A DNA stretch of 64,000 bases, from positions 65,014 to 129,013 of the forward strand of contig DASXLB010000033.1 in assembly GCA_036496585.1 (NCBI GenBank), given 5' to 3'. Origin of the DNA: Vicinamibacterales bacterium. GTDB taxonomy: Bacteria; Acidobacteriota; Vicinamibacteria; Vicinamibacterales; 2-12-FULL-66-21. Position numbers and translations under genes: made by a program. Below the pieces are notes generated by a model, which had not been told where the DNA came from, did not search any database, and was given only the letters and a program-made list of their open reading frames with translations. This document shows positions 62,765-64,000 of this stretch, piece after piece (position 1 is the first letter of the stretch; every line of letters starts with the position of its first letter).

Positions 62765-64000
62765 TCAGCGATAGCCGGCGGCCTGCAGCTCGAACAGCTG
62801 GGCGTAGCGGCCGCCGGCGCGAAGCAGTTCGTCATGCGTGCCGATCTCGGCGAGGCGGCCGTCGGCGATGACGGCGATGCGATCGGCGATCCGCACCGTC
62901 GAGAAGCGGTGGGAGATGACGATACCGATCCGGCCGCGCAGGTTCTCCTTCAACTCGGCGAAGATCCCCGCCTCCGCTTCGGGATCCAGCGACGAGGTCG
63001 GCTCGTCGAGAATCCACACGTCGGCGTTGCGGTACATGATCCGCGCCAGCGCCAGCCGCTGCCATTCGCCACCCGAGAGATCGTGACCGCCCTCGAACAG
63101 CCGGCCGACCTTCGAGTCCAGTCCTTTCGGCATGCTCTTCAGCAGCCACTCGCTGCGGGCGTCGTGCAGCGCCTCGATGACGCGGCCGTCGTCGACCGGA
63201 TCGTTCGGCCGGCCCATCACGACGTTTTCGCGCACCGACAGCTCGTAGGTGGCGTAGTCCTGAAAGAGCACGCCGATGCGGTTGCGGAGCGCTGCCGGAT
63301 CCAGCTCGCGCAGGTCGACGCCCCCCACCCGGATGGCGCCGGCATCCGGGTCGTAGAAACGCAGCAGCAGCTTGACGAGCGTGCTCTTGCCCGCGCCGTT
63401 CTCGCCGACCAGGGCCACCAGCTCGCCGCCGCGGATGTGCAGGTCGAAGCCGGCGAGCGCGGCGCCGCTGCCGCCCGGATACGCGAACGAGACGTGGTCG
63501 AACTCGATGCCGTCGATGCGCGGGTCCGCCAGCGCGCGCGGCGCCGCCGGCACCGGCACCAGCGGCTCGATCGCGAGGAACGAAAAATAGTCGTCGAGAA
63601 ACGTCGTGTGCTGATCGACGGCGACGAAGGTGCCCGAGATGTTGCCGAGCGTGCCGGCCAGCGACGCAAACGCGCCGACCACCAGCACCACGCCGCCCGG
63701 CGAGATGCCGCCGCTCGAACCGCGCCAGGCGACGAATACATACGCCGCGGCGAGCGTCGTGCCGCCGATCAGGCCAGTGAGGAACGAGGTCCGGCTGGCT
63801 GACTGGAACATCTCCTCGCGCAGCGCAAACAGCTGCTCGGACAGCGCGCGATGCCGCTCGAGCAGGTAATCAGGAAGCACGTAGGCGCGAATCTCCTTCG
63901 TCGTCCGCGGCTGCACGAGCAGGTCGCCGAGGTACTCGCGCTCGCGCTCCTCCGGCGTCTCGCGGTAGAACATCTCGTACATCTTCACCGTGACGCGGCG
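62765..64000 (-). CDS. ABC exporter (fused permease-ATPase), N-terminal part missing
   Basis: The frame stays open to the window edge. What is visible, 411 residues, is the last two helices of the permease (TSFLTGLIGGTTLAAAYVFVAW and SPGGVVLVVGAFASLAGTLG) and the full ATPase: Walker A VGENGAGKSTL, Q-loop LFQDYATYE, signature LSGGEWQR, Walker B DVWILDEPTSSLD, switch His ISHRFSTVR. A GTG at 63988 is an internal codon, not the start. It resembles homodimeric or heterodimeric half-transporters exporting peptides or lipids. It lies 28 bp upstream of the isomerase gene without overlap. Confidence 0.9.
   Translation of the reverse strand, partial: RRVTVKMYEMFYRETPEEREREYLGDLLVQPRTTKEIRAYVLPDYLLERHRALSEQLFALREEMFQSASRTSFLTGLIGGTTLAAAYVFVAWRGSSGGISPGGVVLVVGAFASLAGTLGNISGTFVAVDQHTTFLDDYFSFLAIEPLVPVPAAPRALADPRIDGIEFDHVSFAYPGGSGAALAGFDLHIRGGELVALVGENGAGKSTLVKLLLRFYDPDAGAIRVGGVDLRELDPAALRNRIGVLFQDYATYELSVRENVVMGRPNDPVDDGRVIEALHDARSEWLLKSMPKGLDSKVGRLFEGGHDLSGGEWQRLALARIMYRNADVWILDEPTSSLDPEAEAGIFAELKENLRGRIGIVISHRFSTVRIADRIAVIADGRLAEIGTHDELLRAGGRYAQLFELQAAGYR

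Overview
The window is high-GC bacterial DNA with densely packed genes. It most likely comes from an acidobacterium, perhaps class Vicinamibacteria. That placement rests on gene families rather than a marker gene: five long FtsX/MacB-type permeases of the ADOP kind, two 'VWFA-related' exported proteins, a TonB-dependent receptor with an N-terminal carboxypeptidase-regulatory domain, an ECF sigma factor overlapping a Ser/Thr kinase with a beta-propeller tail, and paired Tat-type sugar oxidoreductase and 3-keto-disaccharide hydrolase genes. I see no rRNA, tRNA, insertion sequence, prophage or CRISPR array.

Layout. 1-5.4 kb: the 3' part of a TonB-dependent receptor, overlapping a VWA protein. 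5.6-9.7 kb: an orphan MacA-like adaptor divergent from an OmpR-type response regulator and its kinase, then a doubtful small membrane protein. 9.9-11.4 kb: an exported PEGA-domain protein and a non-coding stretch with stacked hairpins ending in a strong rho-independent terminator. 11.5-21.3 kb: an 11-gene nuoABCDHIJKLMN operon on the minus strand, without nuoEFG. 21.4-23.7 kb: a GMC dehydrogenase and its Tat-exported small subunit. 23.8-30.1 kb: a small exported protein, an SDR, an ABC-2 exporter, a transmembrane Ser/Thr kinase and an ECF sigma factor. 30.2-36.4 kb: a possible exported metallopeptidase, a membrane-anchored unknown, an M16 peptidase, an MFS transporter and a histidine phosphatase. 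35.8-36.7 kb: eight copies of a palindromic repeat that supply the stop codons of three genes. 36.7-40.9 kb: a 3-keto-disaccharide hydrolase, a Gfo/Idh/MocA oxidoreductase and a second VWA protein. 41-52.1 kb: four ADOP permeases with a PadR regulator and a DUF6265-like protein. 52.2-54.5 kb: two small exported or membrane proteins divergent from a PhoP/PhoQ-like two-component system. 54.6-58.5 kb: a DinB-CsaA fusion, a DinB protein and a fifth ADOP permease. 58.5-64 kb: a LysR regulator, a DUF4412 protein, an MFS transporter, an exported TIM-barrel isomerase-like protein and a truncated ABC exporter.

How the genes fit together. The nuo block encodes the membrane arm and connecting module of respiratory complex I; its NADH-oxidising module must be elsewhere or replaced. 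The GMC/subunit-3 pair, the DUF1080 hydrolase, the Gfo/Idh/MocA enzyme and the exported isomerase-like protein fit periplasmic oxidation and cleavage of glycosides through 3-keto sugars. Three regulatory sites can be read directly: a PadR-type palindrome over the padR promoter and start codon, a symmetric set of four heptamers between the PhoP/PhoQ-like system and its divergent neighbours, and a T-N11-A palindrome upstream of the LysR gene. These, the repeat family that makes stop codons, the hairpin-rich RNA candidate and the DinB-CsaA fusion are the observations most worth following.
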